Notes: generated by a model from the sequence alone, not told the origin. 64,000 nt of DNA from Bacteroidota bacterium (GCA_018268105.1 JAFDXG010000062.1:62001-126000), one strand, 5' to 3'. Positions 25,439-34,853 are shown, counted from the first letter of the stretch. A program made the numbers and translations.

Positions 25439-26216
25439 ATCCCCATCTTACATTTGGAAGTTTTGTCAATTGTGCCAGCAGTCGGTCTATACCCATGCCC
25501 AGCACACCAATTACAATCATATAACAAACGGCTGAATCCAGCCGCAGCCCATTACGTGCATCCCATATACCATAGCCTAAGCCATCCTGGCAGCCAACCA
25601 TTTCTGCAGCTACAATTACCACCCACGCAATACCATAACTTACCCTTAATGCGGTAATGATTTGTGGCAAAATAGAGGGGAATGTTACTTTAGTAAGCAA
25701 TTCTATTCCTTTATAATTATAATCTTTTGCCACTTTAAAATAGATACTGGGTATTGTAGCTACTGCCGACATGGTGGCTAATGCCAACGGAAAAAATGTT
25801 GCCATAAAGATCAGGAAAACTGCTGGTTTGTCGCCAATATGAAACCATAAAATAGCAAATGGTATCCATGCCAGTGGCGAAAGGAACCGGAAAAAATTCA
25901 GCATGGGTACACATGCCTGCCGGGCATATAAATGCTGACCCAGCCATAACCCAGCAGGTATGCCTAATGTGGCAGATAGTACAAAACCAACTGCCACCCG
26001 CCATAAAGAAGCGATAATGTCATTCATTAATCTACCGGATTCAAATTCTTCTTTGAAACTTTTTAATACTGCACCGGGCGTGGGTAGTGCATATGCCGGA
26101 AACAGGTTGGTATAAGTAATGATTATCCATAACAAAATAACGCCCGCAAGTACTAACACCGGCAATAGTATCTGAAGCTTTTTTTGAGAACTGCTTGTAT
26201 GTTTAGAATTTATCAT
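25428..26216 (-). CDS. ABC transporter permease (SsuC/NrtB type)
   Basis: A 262-aa inner-membrane protein with about six transmembrane helices and a BPD_transp_1 fold. The EAA-like loop is around residues 170-190, VAKDYNYKGIELLTKVTFPSILPQIITALRVSYGIAWVVIVAAEM. It overlaps the ATPase gene by 11 bp. The lipoprotein gene 26295-28142 ends 78 bp upstream on the same strand, so all four genes could form one transcript. Confidence 0.93.
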   Translation of the reverse strand: MINSKHTSSSQKKLQILLPVLVLAGVILLWIIITYTNLFPAYALPTPGAVLKSFKEEFESGRLMNDIIASLWRVAVGFVLSATLGIPAGLWLGQHLYARQACVPMLNFFRFLSPLAWIPFAILWFHIGDKPAVFLIFMATFFPLALATMSAVATIPSIYFKVAKDYNYKGIELLTKVTFPSILPQIITALRVSYGIAWVVIVAAEMVGCQDGLGYGIWDARNGLRLDSAVCYMIVIGVLGMGIDRLLAQLTKLPNVRWGYER

Positions 26217-26294
26217 AAAAAAGTATTAAAACTATGCCCTAATATCAAAATTCCAATTCAATATAACTTAGCATCACAAAATATTAATTTATTC

Positions 26295-28142
26295 CTAATC
26301 ATTTCTTACTGGCTTTACCCATATCCTTGAACGCGGAGCCATCTGTAGTTTTATCTTATCTCCTTCTGTCTGTAACTTATCTCCGGTGAATTCATTTATT
26401 AAGCGAATATCTTGCTTTAGTTGTATTTCCACTGTTGTTTTATCGCGGTTATAGTTATGCAATACAAAACTTCCGTCATCAAGCCGTTGATAACTAATTC
26501 TTGCAGGGGCGCTGATATTCCAGTCGTTTTCTGTTTTAAAACTATTACGAATTGCATTAGCCCAAGGCTCTGTTACTTCAAGAATTCCAAGTTGCCGAGG
26601 CGGTAGTAGTACTTCTCCAACTGCATCATAATCCTGTTGTGAAAAAGTGTGGGTGTTTATTACGAAAATATTTTTCTTTTCGTTTTGTACCAGAAAAGGA
26701 TTTTGCACTTCACCACCGGTCTGCAGCACTACACCGGCCTTATCCGGAACTATTATGTATTTCATCTCAACCGGAGTTTTAATTGTGTCTTCTTTTTGGT
26801 CGCTAATAATAGTCTGTGCCGATATACTTGCTTCAGGCATCGGCCATTTAATTTGTGCAAGTCCGGCGAGGTTTTCTCCATCCTTTGCACTGGCAAGAAA
26901 ACCGGTTGTTACAATCAGCTTAGCACCATTTTTCAATGAAGTAATGGCTTTAGCAACCACCATACTATCCTTTGCTGCCTGAGTTGGAAGAAAGATCACT
27001 TTTGCACTTCCGGGATAAGTGGAAGCGGGTACGAGGGATATTCCGAACATACCTATATAATCCATCAGGAATAAATCATTGCCGGCATCACTGTTTGCCG
27101 GTTTATATGCAACCGGCCCCTGAACAGGATTCTTAGCAACGGCTGATGCAAGGTTGGCCAATTGTTCCCAATCGCGGCGCAGTAAATGATGTCCCGGATG
27201 CCCGGTAATATAACTGTCAAAATTGAAAATCACCAGTTCTTTAGCGCCGGCTAATACTGACTGGTAAGCCTGTTCTATAAAATCTTCATCGGTGCAATCA
27301 CCATGATCAAACCATGCACCCCCAATTTTGCTGTGCGACAGGCTTGCCAGCCAGCGATAGTTGATAAATCCCAAATAGGGTTGCACATAGCCATAGCGTT
27401 GTGTATACTGCCCGCGTGATTCTGTGCCCACCCAAACGCTATCGTACAATGCAGGCTCAGAAGCCACATCGTAGCCAAACAAATGAAAACGGTCGTACCA
27501 TTGCGGGTACTTAATAATCATTTTAATATTTGGGTTTGCCGCTTTAGCCGGCCTGATAAATACTGATTCCGAAAGCTCCGTCAGTAATGCACGACGGTAT
27601 TTCGGCCAGGATCTGTTGCCTTTTGCTGTTTTAGATTCCAAACTGGTATCTGCCGTACACAAAAAATCATCAATGATAAATGTATCAAAAATCGGCGCTG
27701 CATTTTTCATTACATTACGTAAATCGTTTTGTGTTTTTTCATTTTGCCAGTTAAACCAGGTCAGGGGTCCATCCTGCTGCACTCCAAAATTGTTTCCGGG
27801 TACAGTGGCTATACCTCCCACCACTTCAAAACCATTCCGTTGAAGAAAGGCAACAGATTCTTTTAATAAAGCAGGAGCAACCACCAAGCCGCTGCGGTAC
27901 ACTTCCACATAAACTTTAGTTATACCGTTACAACGCAGGAGCGATATTGTTTCCCTACGTCCTTCCACAGTTCCAAGTGCCTTTTGTACGGAGTGTGCTG
28001 TAATATAGGTACTCAGTTTAAGGTCACCTTTCCTTGAAACAGCCAGGCCCCAGATATCATCAACGGGTTTTGGGATAGTGTGGCAACCTGTTAAAAGAAA
28101 AAGTATACCGGCAATAATTTGAAATCGGGAATATGGTTTCAT
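26295..28142 (-). CDS. lipoprotein with glycosidase-like TIM barrel, unknown substrate
   Basis: A 615-aa protein with signal peptide and lipobox LLTGC (Cys20). Residues 40-310 look like a TIM barrel: segments ending in IYVEVYRSGLVVA, FIIDDFLCT (acidic pair like a catalytic position), MIIKYPQWYDRF and GGAWFDHGDCTD are the strand ends of clan GH-A-type glycosidases or related putative polysaccharide hydrolases. A Rossmann-like GATase-type domain (about 340-430, with AKVIFLPTQAAKDSM and GAKLIVTTGF) and a C-terminal beta domain (about 510-610, SFVLHNYNRDKTTVEI) follow, an architecture resembling GH42-like enzymes. No family can be named with certainty. It lies just upstream of the ABC permease, an unusual pairing. 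Confidence 0.7.
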   Translation of the reverse strand: MKPYSRFQIIAGILFLLTGCHTIPKPVDDIWGLAVSRKGDLKLSTYITAHSVQKALGTVEGRRETISLLRCNGITKVYVEVYRSGLVVAPALLKESVAFLQRNGFEVVGGIATVPGNNFGVQQDGPLTWFNWQNEKTQNDLRNVMKNAAPIFDTFIIDDFLCTADTSLESKTAKGNRSWPKYRRALLTELSESVFIRPAKAANPNIKMIIKYPQWYDRFHLFGYDVASEPALYDSVWVGTESRGQYTQRYGYVQPYLGFINYRWLASLSHSKIGGAWFDHGDCTDEDFIEQAYQSVLAGAKELVIFNFDSYITGHPGHHLLRRDWEQLANLASAVAKNPVQGPVAYKPANSDAGNDLFLMDYIGMFGISLVPASTYPGSAKVIFLPTQAAKDSMVVAKAITSLKNGAKLIVTTGFLASAKDGENLAGLAQIKWPMPEASISAQTIISDQKEDTIKTPVEMKYIIVPDKAGVVLQTGGEVQNPFLVQNEKKNIFVINTHTFSQQDYDAVGEVLLPPRQLGILEVTEPWANAIRNSFKTENDWNISAPARISYQRLDDGSFVLHNYNRDKTTVEIQLKQDIRLINEFTGDKLQTEGDKIKLQMAPRSRIWVKPVRND

Positions 28143-28515
28143 GAAATGTAGTATTTAATAATATTCACTTTCATACCCGGTACAATGAATTTTTATTTTC
28201 GAAATTACTTATATCAATATTAAATATACACATGAAAAATATAGAGTTTGTCAGTAATATTCATAAAAATGAAACAGGCAAAATCGTTAACTTTCTGAGA
28301 TATACAAAAATCAGGGAAATACAATTATTAATTCTGAATGGATATAATATATCATACGGCAGCGTGATTGCTTTGGGACTTCGTAGTTGCAATCAAATCG
28401 TATTCAATTGACGGATCATTCATCACACAATACCTGTTTTATTTACCTGCTACTGGTTAAGCAATCTGAATATTATTTATGAAAGGTAGAATGAACGATG
28501 AAATGAATTACTATA
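28143..28515. other. intergenic region with a possible 59-codon ORF
   Basis: This 373-bp A+T-rich gap between the lipoprotein and LytTR genes holds one noticeable frame: ATG at 28232 to TGA at 28411 on the plus strand, 59 codons, starting MKNIEFVSNIHKNETGK. It has no recognisable family and opposes both neighbours. A TATTTTCG sequence about 38 bp upstream is a near match to the -7 box. It may be chance. No RNA gene, repeat or terminator was seen here. Confidence 0.25.
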
Positions 28516-29511
28516 TTAATTTTTCATTGCCAGATACTGCTCAGCTATGCTCCGGTAACCGGCAATATTGGCACGGGAGACGGGCACAGGCTGATGTAAA
28601 AAGTCAACAGTTAGTTTGAGTCCCTGTGCATTACCTTCTACTTTCTGAACCTTTTGTGTATTCACCAGCCAACCCCGGTGACAGCGGTACATAAAAGGAA
28701 TACCACTCAGTTGTTCAGTTATATTGGATAGCGTATTTCGAAGCAGGGTCGTTTGTAATTTATTATTCTGTTCCCAAAAAACATTTACATAATTGTCAAG
28801 AGCCTGCATTGCTATTAACCTATATGGAGCTATTTCGAGTTGATCGTTTTGATTTTCGCCGATCAGCATAATCAAAGCAGCTTTCTTCTGAAATACAGGG
28901 TTATTTACCCTTTCTGCAACCGGTAGTGTAATGCTTTTTTGCTTCAGAGGGATAGTGTTTGCAACCAGGTTGCCAAACTCAGGCTCCGGTTGGTATGTTG
29001 AAATAGATGTATAAGCGACCGGAATTTTTTTTGACAAACTTTCTGCTTTCTTAACATGAAGCCGTAAATAATAATTATAGGATAATAGTTCAGATATAAC
29101 AACAGGTAAGATACCAAGCATCAGTACCCATTTCAGCATATAAAAATGCCACCAGAGGGGTAATCTAATCTGGTGAACAAATTGTGTAACCCATACATTA
29201 AATATTGTAATACCAATCATCAGCAGAATATTCAATACAATCTGTTTGCCGAGTGTCCATTTTTCATCGTTGATGCGGGGCACTATTACTTTGATGAAAA
29301 AATATCCGCCCAACATTATAACTGCACTGGTAACAAAACCATACATGGCGGCAGTATTAAATAACCGGGAAGAAGAATACAAATCCAGCCGAAAGGGTTT
29401 AAATAGAAGCAAAAATAAAAAAACAAACAATCCGAATCCTATACCACGGAGCCTGTACCAGCGCCAACTGTTTACCGGGTAGGGCTGGCTAAGCAGATTT
29501 ATTATATACAT
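28516..29511 (-). CDS. membrane-anchored LytTR-family transcription regulator
   Basis: A 331-aa protein with four N-terminal membrane helices (about 22-42, 55-75, 88-110 and 122-145), a linker, and a C-terminal LytTR DNA-binding domain (about 230-328) with YRLIAMQALDNYVNVFW, MYRCHRGWLVNTQKVQKVEG and VPVSRANIAGYRS motifs. It lacks a receiver or histidine kinase domain, so the membrane part probably senses the signal directly. It is divergent from a TonB-dependent receptor; the 217-bp region between holds TTGCC-type direct repeats. A TAGTTTTG -7 box (29584-29591) lies 72 bp upstream of the start. It likely regulates itself and the receptor (inference). Confidence 0.88.
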   Translation of the reverse strand: MYIINLLSQPYPVNSWRWYRLRGIGFGLFVFLFLLLFKPFRLDLYSSSRLFNTAAMYGFVTSAVIMLGGYFFIKVIVPRINDEKWTLGKQIVLNILLMIGITIFNVWVTQFVHQIRLPLWWHFYMLKWVLMLGILPVVISELLSYNYYLRLHVKKAESLSKKIPVAYTSISTYQPEPEFGNLVANTIPLKQKSITLPVAERVNNPVFQKKAALIMLIGENQNDQLEIAPYRLIAMQALDNYVNVFWEQNNKLQTTLLRNTLSNITEQLSGIPFMYRCHRGWLVNTQKVQKVEGNAQGLKLTVDFLHQPVPVSRANIAGYRSIAEQYLAMKN

Positions 29512-29583
29512 ACATTATAAAAGCTACTGGTTAATAATTTAATATTTCGGGTCAATCACGATCAATAATCGGTATTTGTCCCA

Positions 29584-29591
29584 CAAAACTA
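29584..29591 (-). promoter_or_regulatory. -7 box of the LytTR gene
   Basis: On the minus strand TAGTTTTG matches TAnnTTTG exactly. There is no TTTG at -33; the repeat array begins 8-15 bp further upstream, so activation by a bound protein is plausible. Confidence 0.4.
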
Positions 29592-29598
29592 TTTAATA

Positions 29599-29664
29599 AC
29601 CTGTTTTCACCCTTGCCGTTCATCCCAAATTGCCATTCACCCCTAATGAGTTGACGGTCACCCC
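29599..29664. promoter_or_regulatory. array of TTGCCRTTCAYCCC direct repeats (putative LytTR operator)
   Basis: Three imperfect 14-bp direct repeats lie at 29613-29626, 29630-29643 and 29651-29664 (last copy TTGACGGTCACCCC), with starts 17 and 21 bp apart. A weaker half copy, TTCACCC, is at 29606-29612. They sit between two divergent -7 boxes that both lack -33 elements. LytTR proteins such as AgrA and ComE bind direct repeats about 21 bp apart, which supports, but does not prove, that the adjacent regulator binds here. Confidence 0.6.
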
Positions 29665-29693
29665 TTAAAAGAAAACTCATCGAAATGTTCAAA

Positions 29694-29701
29694 TAATTTT
29701 G
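29694..29701 (+). promoter_or_regulatory. -7 box of the TonB-dependent receptor gene
   Basis: TAATTTTG is an exact TAnnTTTG match 27 bp before the ATG at 29729. No TTG stands at -33; instead the last direct repeat ends 29 bp upstream, as expected for an activator-dependent promoter. Confidence 0.5.
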
Positions 29702-29728
29702 CGAATCAAAAGAAAAAAAACAATCATT

Positions 29729-32092
29729 ATGCAGATTTGTCTTTTACGAAAGAGGTTTTTACTTGTCACGGTAATACTATTTAATACCCTGATTGTTTTT
29801 AGTCAGCATCCTGTACAAACAGTGCGGGGTAATGTTGTTGATCAACAGTCAAAAAAAGGGATAGAGCATGCTTCTGTAATTATAGAAGGTATGACCGGTG
29901 GTATTGTTACCGATAGTAATGGTGCTTTTATAATTTATAAGGTACCTGTTGGAAGAATTACAATCCAGGTTAGCCATATTGGCTACGAACCATTACGTTT
30001 ATTTAACATTGTGGTGGAGTCTGGTAAGGAAACTTTATTGAATCCGGAGCTTATTGAAAAATTGAATGTTACACAAAAGGAGATTGTTATATCCGGTCGC
30101 CGCGAAAAATTAAGCAATAGGCAAATGGCAACCGTAAGTGCTGTTGAGTTTAATGCGGAAGACAGCCGCAGGTATGCCGGTAGTCGCAATGATGTGGCTC
30201 GTATGGCTTCAAACTTTGCCGGAGTAAACAGTGTGAATGACGGACGTAATGATATTATTATACGCGGCAATTCTCCACTGGGTTTATTATGGAGATTGGA
30301 GGTGGTAGATATTCCAAACCCCAACCATTACGGAAGCCTGGGCGCCACCGGTGGACCGGTAAGTATGCTTAATAATAATGTAATTGGACAGTCGGCTTTT
30401 TATACCGGTGCATTCCCGGCGCAGTTTGGCAATGCCACTTCCGGAGCTTTTGATCTGAGCCTTCGAAAAGGCAATGATAACAAGCGTGAGTTTACGGGAC
30501 AAATTGGATTTAATGGACTTGAACTGGGAACAGAAGGACCCTTCAGTAAAAAAAGTAAAGCATCTTATATTGTTTATTATCGGTATAGTATCCCGGGTTT
30601 ATTGAAATCATTAGGTGTAGATGTTGGTGTTGGGGCAGCAGTACCCAAATACCAGGATATTAGCTTTAAGATTGATTTGCCAACAAAGAAAGCCGGACAG
30701 TTCACTCTATTTGGTGTAGGTGGAAAAAGCAGTATCGAATTTAAGGGCGATTTAAAAGATACCAGTAATTTTTACAACGATCCTTACAATAATTTATATA
30801 ACAGCGCTAAAATGGGAGTTGCCGGAATAAAGCATACTTACTTCTTCAACAATACCACATCTTATACCCTTACCCTTGCCGCAACGGGCAGTAATGTTAT
30901 AACAAAACAGGATTCCCTTGATGCGTATAGTATACCTCACAAAAACTATCGCGAAAATGGTAGTGAATGGCGGTATGTTATAAACGCAGCTATAAATAAA
31001 AAATTCTCAGCAAGCGATCGCCTAACTGCAGGAATCACGGTTGATCAATTACATTACAAATATTCTGACAGTATTCTCGACAGGGATTATGGCTTTGTAC
31101 CTTTTCTGACAGCGAAAAACAATACGCAGCTATTGCGGGGCTTTGTTCAATGGCAGCACCGGTTCTCAGGCAGGCTAACCCTTAATACAGGTGCATATGC
31201 CCAGCATTTAACGCTGAACAATAAGACTGCTGTAGAGGGTCGTATAGGTATCCGGTACAGACTTAATAATGCGGGTGCTTTTTCACTTGCTTATGGCACA
31301 CATAGCCAGATGCAGCCGCTAATGATTTATTTTCATGAAACCCGCTCGGGCGATAAGTTTATTCAAACCAACAAGAACCTTGGTTTTACTAAAAGCACCC
31401 ATATAGTGGCAGGCTGGGAACAGACTTTAAAGAATGCCTGGAAATACAAAATGGAAGCTTATGTACAAATGCTGAGTAATGTGCCAGTGGAAAGCAGATT
31501 AACGGACTGGTCTGCACTGAATATGGGTGCAGGATATGGCGCAGGATGGGAAGATAGTCTTGTAAATAAAGGAAAAGGACACAACTATGGAATTGAGTTA
31601 ACAGTTGAAAAACCGTTTTCGAACGGATATTATGCACTGGCAACGGCATCTGTATTTAATTCTAAGTATAAAGGGAGCAATGGTGTACAACACAACACGG
31701 TATTCAACGGAAACTATGTAGTGAATGCACTGGCAGGCAAAGAATGGCAGATCCGTGATATTCACAGTATTGCCGTTGATATTAAACTTACTGCAGCCGG
31801 TGGTAAACGTTTTACACCTATTAATGAATCAGCATCTGTAACTGCCGGCAGGGTTATATATTATGATGAACGTTCCTTTGAGGAAAAAACTAAAGCTTAT
31901 TTCAGACTTGATCTAAAACTTACCTACCGGATGAACAACAAAGGTTTTATGCAGGAATTTTTTGTGGATTTTCAAAATGTAACCAACCATAAAAATATTT
32001 TCAATCAGTGGTACGATAGCCGGACCGGAAAAGTTCGCACTCAAAACCAACTCGGGTTTTGGCCAAATTTTAATTATCGGATACAATTTTAA
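29729..32092 (+). CDS. TonB-dependent receptor with carboxypeptidase-like N-terminal domain
   Basis: A 787-aa outer-membrane receptor: signal peptide (about 1-25), a carboxypeptidase regulatory-like beta-sandwich (about 28-110, with GNVVDQQSKKGIEHASVIIEGM), a plug domain (about 120-240, with IIIRGNSPLGLLWRLEVVDIPNPNHYG) and a 22-strand barrel. The plug motif IRGNSPLG is typical of this receptor class. No SusD partner is nearby, so it is a stand-alone receptor; the ligand may be a siderophore, metal or small glycan and cannot be told. The ATG at 29729 is preferred over an upstream TTG frame. A hairpin terminator follows at 32121. The divergent LytTR regulator is the probable controller. Confidence 0.9.
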   Translation: MQICLLRKRFLLVTVILFNTLIVFSQHPVQTVRGNVVDQQSKKGIEHASVIIEGMTGGIVTDSNGAFIIYKVPVGRITIQVSHIGYEPLRLFNIVVESGKETLLNPELIEKLNVTQKEIVISGRREKLSNRQMATVSAVEFNAEDSRRYAGSRNDVARMASNFAGVNSVNDGRNDIIIRGNSPLGLLWRLEVVDIPNPNHYGSLGATGGPVSMLNNNVIGQSAFYTGAFPAQFGNATSGAFDLSLRKGNDNKREFTGQIGFNGLELGTEGPFSKKSKASYIVYYRYSIPGLLKSLGVDVGVGAAVPKYQDISFKIDLPTKKAGQFTLFGVGGKSSIEFKGDLKDTSNFYNDPYNNLYNSAKMGVAGIKHTYFFNNTTSYTLTLAATGSNVITKQDSLDAYSIPHKNYRENGSEWRYVINAAINKKFSASDRLTAGITVDQLHYKYSDSILDRDYGFVPFLTAKNNTQLLRGFVQWQHRFSGRLTLNTGAYAQHLTLNNKTAVEGRIGIRYRLNNAGAFSLAYGTHSQMQPLMIYFHETRSGDKFIQTNKNLGFTKSTHIVAGWEQTLKNAWKYKMEAYVQMLSNVPVESRLTDWSALNMGAGYGAGWEDSLVNKGKGHNYGIELTVEKPFSNGYYALATASVFNSKYKGSNGVQHNTVFNGNYVVNALAGKEWQIRDIHSIAVDIKLTAAGGKRFTPINESASVTAGRVIYYDERSFEEKTKAYFRLDLKLTYRMNNKGFMQEFFVDFQNVTNHKNIFNQWYDSRTGKVRTQNQLGFWPNFNYRIQF

Positions 32093-32120
32093 AATTCGGG
32101 ACGGTATATTTAGAAAGGGT

Positions 32121-32153
32121 AAAGGGATGAAATTAATTCACTCCCTTTTTTTA
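32121..32153 (+). terminator. terminator of the TonB receptor gene
   Basis: AAAGGGATGAA (32121-32131) pairs with TTCACTCCCTTT (32137-32148, one bulged C), followed by a run of T residues, 29 bp after the receptor stop codon. Confidence 0.7.
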
Positions 32154-32174
32154 TTTGAAATCATTTGCTCCAAA

Positions 32175-33275
32175 CTAAAATTTAACCGGTTGTCCTGTTG
32201 CTGCAGATTTAAGAATAGCTTCAACAATTCTGATATCCCGCAGTCCTTCTTCACCTGGCACCAGCATCGGTTTATTATTCATGATAGACAGTGCATCATC
32301 ATCCATTTGGTTTGCCTGTTGCCAGGGCACTTCGTACGGCGTATTAATTTCTCCAAGGGGGCTTCTGCCTTTTACTCCTGAATATGCAGAATATGGCGCC
32401 ATTTCTATTACCCCCTTTTCGCAATAGATATTCATGTAATTGATGTTCTCTCCAAAACTGGTTTTTATATTAGCCATGACACCGCCTGGAAATTCTAATG
32501 TAGCAATAGCTGTTTCCGCAAGACCATCTTTATAAATATTAGGCCTTGTGGTAGAGGTTTTAGCAGAAACTATTGATATCGGTTCCATACCTGTCCCCAG
32601 TCTTGCCCCCTGTATCGCATATACGCCCATATCAAGCAGTACACCTCCCCCCATTTCCCTTTTTTGTTTCCAATGATCCGTTCTGTTGTCAATATAACCG
32701 GCAGCATCTTCCAGTTTCAGTACTTTGCCTAAGCGTTTTTGATTTACTATTCTCCTGTATTCTTTTGTATTCGGCTCATGCTGCAACCTATAGCCGATGG
32801 CAAGCTTCCGTTTGTTTTTATTGCAGGCGGCAATCATGCGTGCACATTCTGCTTCCGTTACCGCCATTGGTTTTTCGCACCATATATGTTTGCCCGCATT
32901 GGCCGCCTTCACCACGTATTCTTCGTGCATTGAAGGGGGTAATACCACATATACCACATCAATATCATCGTTGTTAGCAATCTCATGAAAGTTCTGATAG
33001 TTGTAAATATTTTTATCAGGTATGTTGTATTTTTTTTTCCATATTTCTGCTTTGGAGGGTGTGCCGGTTACAATACCTGCCAGATAGCAATGCTTTGTTT
33101 GCTGCAATGCCGGAGCAAGTAAATCGGTGCTGTAATATCCAAGCCCAACCAATGCTACGCCAAGTTTGTTTTTCTTTTTATAGGGATAAGACCATATGAA
33201 TTTGGGTGAAATAATTACACCTGCACCGGCAAGGGCTAAGGATTTTATAACTGTTCTGCGTGATTGATTACTCAT
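32175..33275 (-). CDS. secreted Gfo/Idh/MocA family oxidoreductase
   Basis: A 366-aa NAD(P)-dependent oxidoreductase. It starts with a Tat-like signal (SNQSRRTVIKSLALAGAGV), so it is probably exported folded with its cofactor. The Rossmann domain has GLGYYS near residue 45, VLPPSMHEEYV (about 110-120), and CEKPMAVTEAEC with the catalytic-type Lys; the C-terminal domain carries GGGVLLDMGVYAIQ. Family enzymes oxidise or reduce sugars, inositols and related alcohols; substrate unknown. The ATG at 33275 was chosen because the Tat motif follows directly; the frame extends 29 codons upstream. It converges on the TonB receptor gene. Confidence 0.9.
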   Translation of the reverse strand: MSNQSRRTVIKSLALAGAGVIISPKFIWSYPYKKKNKLGVALVGLGYYSTDLLAPALQQTKHCYLAGIVTGTPSKAEIWKKKYNIPDKNIYNYQNFHEIANNDDIDVVYVVLPPSMHEEYVVKAANAGKHIWCEKPMAVTEAECARMIAACNKNKRKLAIGYRLQHEPNTKEYRRIVNQKRLGKVLKLEDAAGYIDNRTDHWKQKREMGGGVLLDMGVYAIQGARLGTGMEPISIVSAKTSTTRPNIYKDGLAETAIATLEFPGGVMANIKTSFGENINYMNIYCEKGVIEMAPYSAYSGVKGRSPLGEINTPYEVPWQQANQMDDDALSIMNNKPMLVPGEEGLRDIRIVEAILKSAATGQPVKF

Positions 33276-33479
33276 GTTGAATAGTTTAATGAATTCATTG
33301 GTAGAAATGTAATGTTTACTGTTTTGGAAGTTAACAATATTTTCAGGATTAATTCCGGACATTTAAAAAATTTCAGTGCAGTAAACCAGGTATAGCTGAT
33401 GTATCTATAGCCCATTTATTTGAGCTTCAAAGATGATCGCCCCGGCTTGTTGTTATTTCTTAAAATGCGGCAGACCTAT

Positions 33480-34766
33480 TTACCGCCTGATCAAAATAAT
33501 GTTTTTTGTTTTCAGCCTTTCAGCCAGCCAGGGCTTCAGCTTTTGTTCTTCAATATCTTTCGAAGCGCTGTAAAGCAGGATACATTGTATCTGAACACTG
33601 TCTGTACCCGGGTATTGCTCAATTTTGCCCAACGATATATTCTCAATGGCAGGAAAAAGTATATTTAATTCTTTGGTCAGGGCAGGATCATCTAACTTGT
33701 ATTTATTTAATTCATTCTTCAGGTTATTGATAGCTATGTCTTTTTCAGAGAGGACATTTTCATTTTTGCTGATCTCATTTAATATCTCGGACTTTAAATC
33801 TTCGTCATTTTGTCTGAATGTAAGTTCCGTATTTGCCGAACCCATATTGGAGAGTATCCGGTTATATGACTCAATCTCCTTTTCGCTCAGCTTCCTGTTC
33901 AGGAGAGCAAGCTCTACTTTTTTAGGATTGCTTTTGTAATCAATTTTTTTGTATACAACCATATCGCCGTTGCTCAAAAATTCCTTATTGATAAATTGCT
34001 CAACTGTTCTGGTGAATTTTTTTTCATTCCAGAGGGTGTATGCCAGGTAAAAGCTCGGAATGATCATGATAACGATCAGCGAAGTAATGCCTATTCTGAT
34101 CTGCCTGCTATATCGAATGCTCTTAAAACTCGTAGCCGGATAGTTCAGGTATTTCACCACAAAGAAAGTAGCGATACATATAAAGAAGCAATTAATGGTA
34201 TATAAATAAAATGCCCCTGCAAAGTACGGAAGGTTATAGGTGGCGATCCCATAGCCTGCAGTACACAGTGGTGGCATTAAAGCTGTAGCGATAGCCACAC
34301 CGGGTATAGGATTCCCTTTTTCAACTCTTGTCACCGCAATTACGCCTACCAGTCCTCCAAAAAAAGCAATGAGCACATCGTAAATATTGGGTGATGTTCT
34401 GGCCAATATCTCCGATTGTACATCCTTAAATGGGCTGAAATAAAAGTATAGAGAAGACACCAGTAAGCTTACCCCGGTAGCGATAACAAGGTTTTTCACA
34501 GACTTCTTCAATAACGGGAAATCATAGGTGCCCAATGCAAAACCGGCGCCTACAATAGGACCCATCAGCGGGGAGATAAGCATAGCTCCAATAATGACGG
34601 ACGTGGAATTGACATTCAGCCCTACTGAAGCAATAATGATGGCGCAGGCCAGTATCCAGAGATTGGAGCCGCGGAAGGAAATGTTGTTAAACACATTTTC
34701 AAGCACTTTCTTTTTATCTTCCTCCCCGTTGTGTAAGTTTATGAATTCAACTATTTCTTTGCGCAT
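33480..34766 (-). CDS. DUF389 membrane protein with C-terminal soluble extension
   Basis: A 428-aa protein. Residues 30-240 contain about six transmembrane helices with the DUF389 core GAMLISPLMGPIVGAGFALGTYD and GVAIATALMPPLCTAGYGIA motifs. The remaining 180 residues (about 245-428) are predicted outside the membrane, with a Lys/Glu-rich coiled-coil stretch (SENDEDLKSEILNEIS to KDIAINNLKNELNKYK region) followed by a small alpha/beta domain. DUF389 proteins have no proven function. The extension resembles a BON/OmpA-like domain only vaguely. It is a single gene; a broken serine hydrolase lies divergently upstream. Confidence 0.88.
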   Translation of the reverse strand: MRKEIVEFINLHNGEEDKKKVLENVFNNISFRGSNLWILACAIIIASVGLNVNSTSVIIGAMLISPLMGPIVGAGFALGTYDFPLLKKSVKNLVIATGVSLLVSSLYFYFSPFKDVQSEILARTSPNIYDVLIAFFGGLVGVIAVTRVEKGNPIPGVAIATALMPPLCTAGYGIATYNLPYFAGAFYLYTINCFFICIATFFVVKYLNYPATSFKSIRYSRQIRIGITSLIVIMIIPSFYLAYTLWNEKKFTRTVEQFINKEFLSNGDMVVYKKIDYKSNPKKVELALLNRKLSEKEIESYNRILSNMGSANTELTFRQNDEDLKSEILNEISKNENVLSEKDIAINNLKNELNKYKLDDPALTKELNILFPAIENISLGKIEQYPGTDSVQIQCILLYSASKDIEEQKLKPWLAERLKTKNIILIRR

Positions 34767-34853
34767 AATGGTACTATAATCTTAGGTAAATATTCTAAAC
34801 CGAAAGCAAGATATATATCATTTCAGAAAAGATGTATTCTCACCCATACTTTA

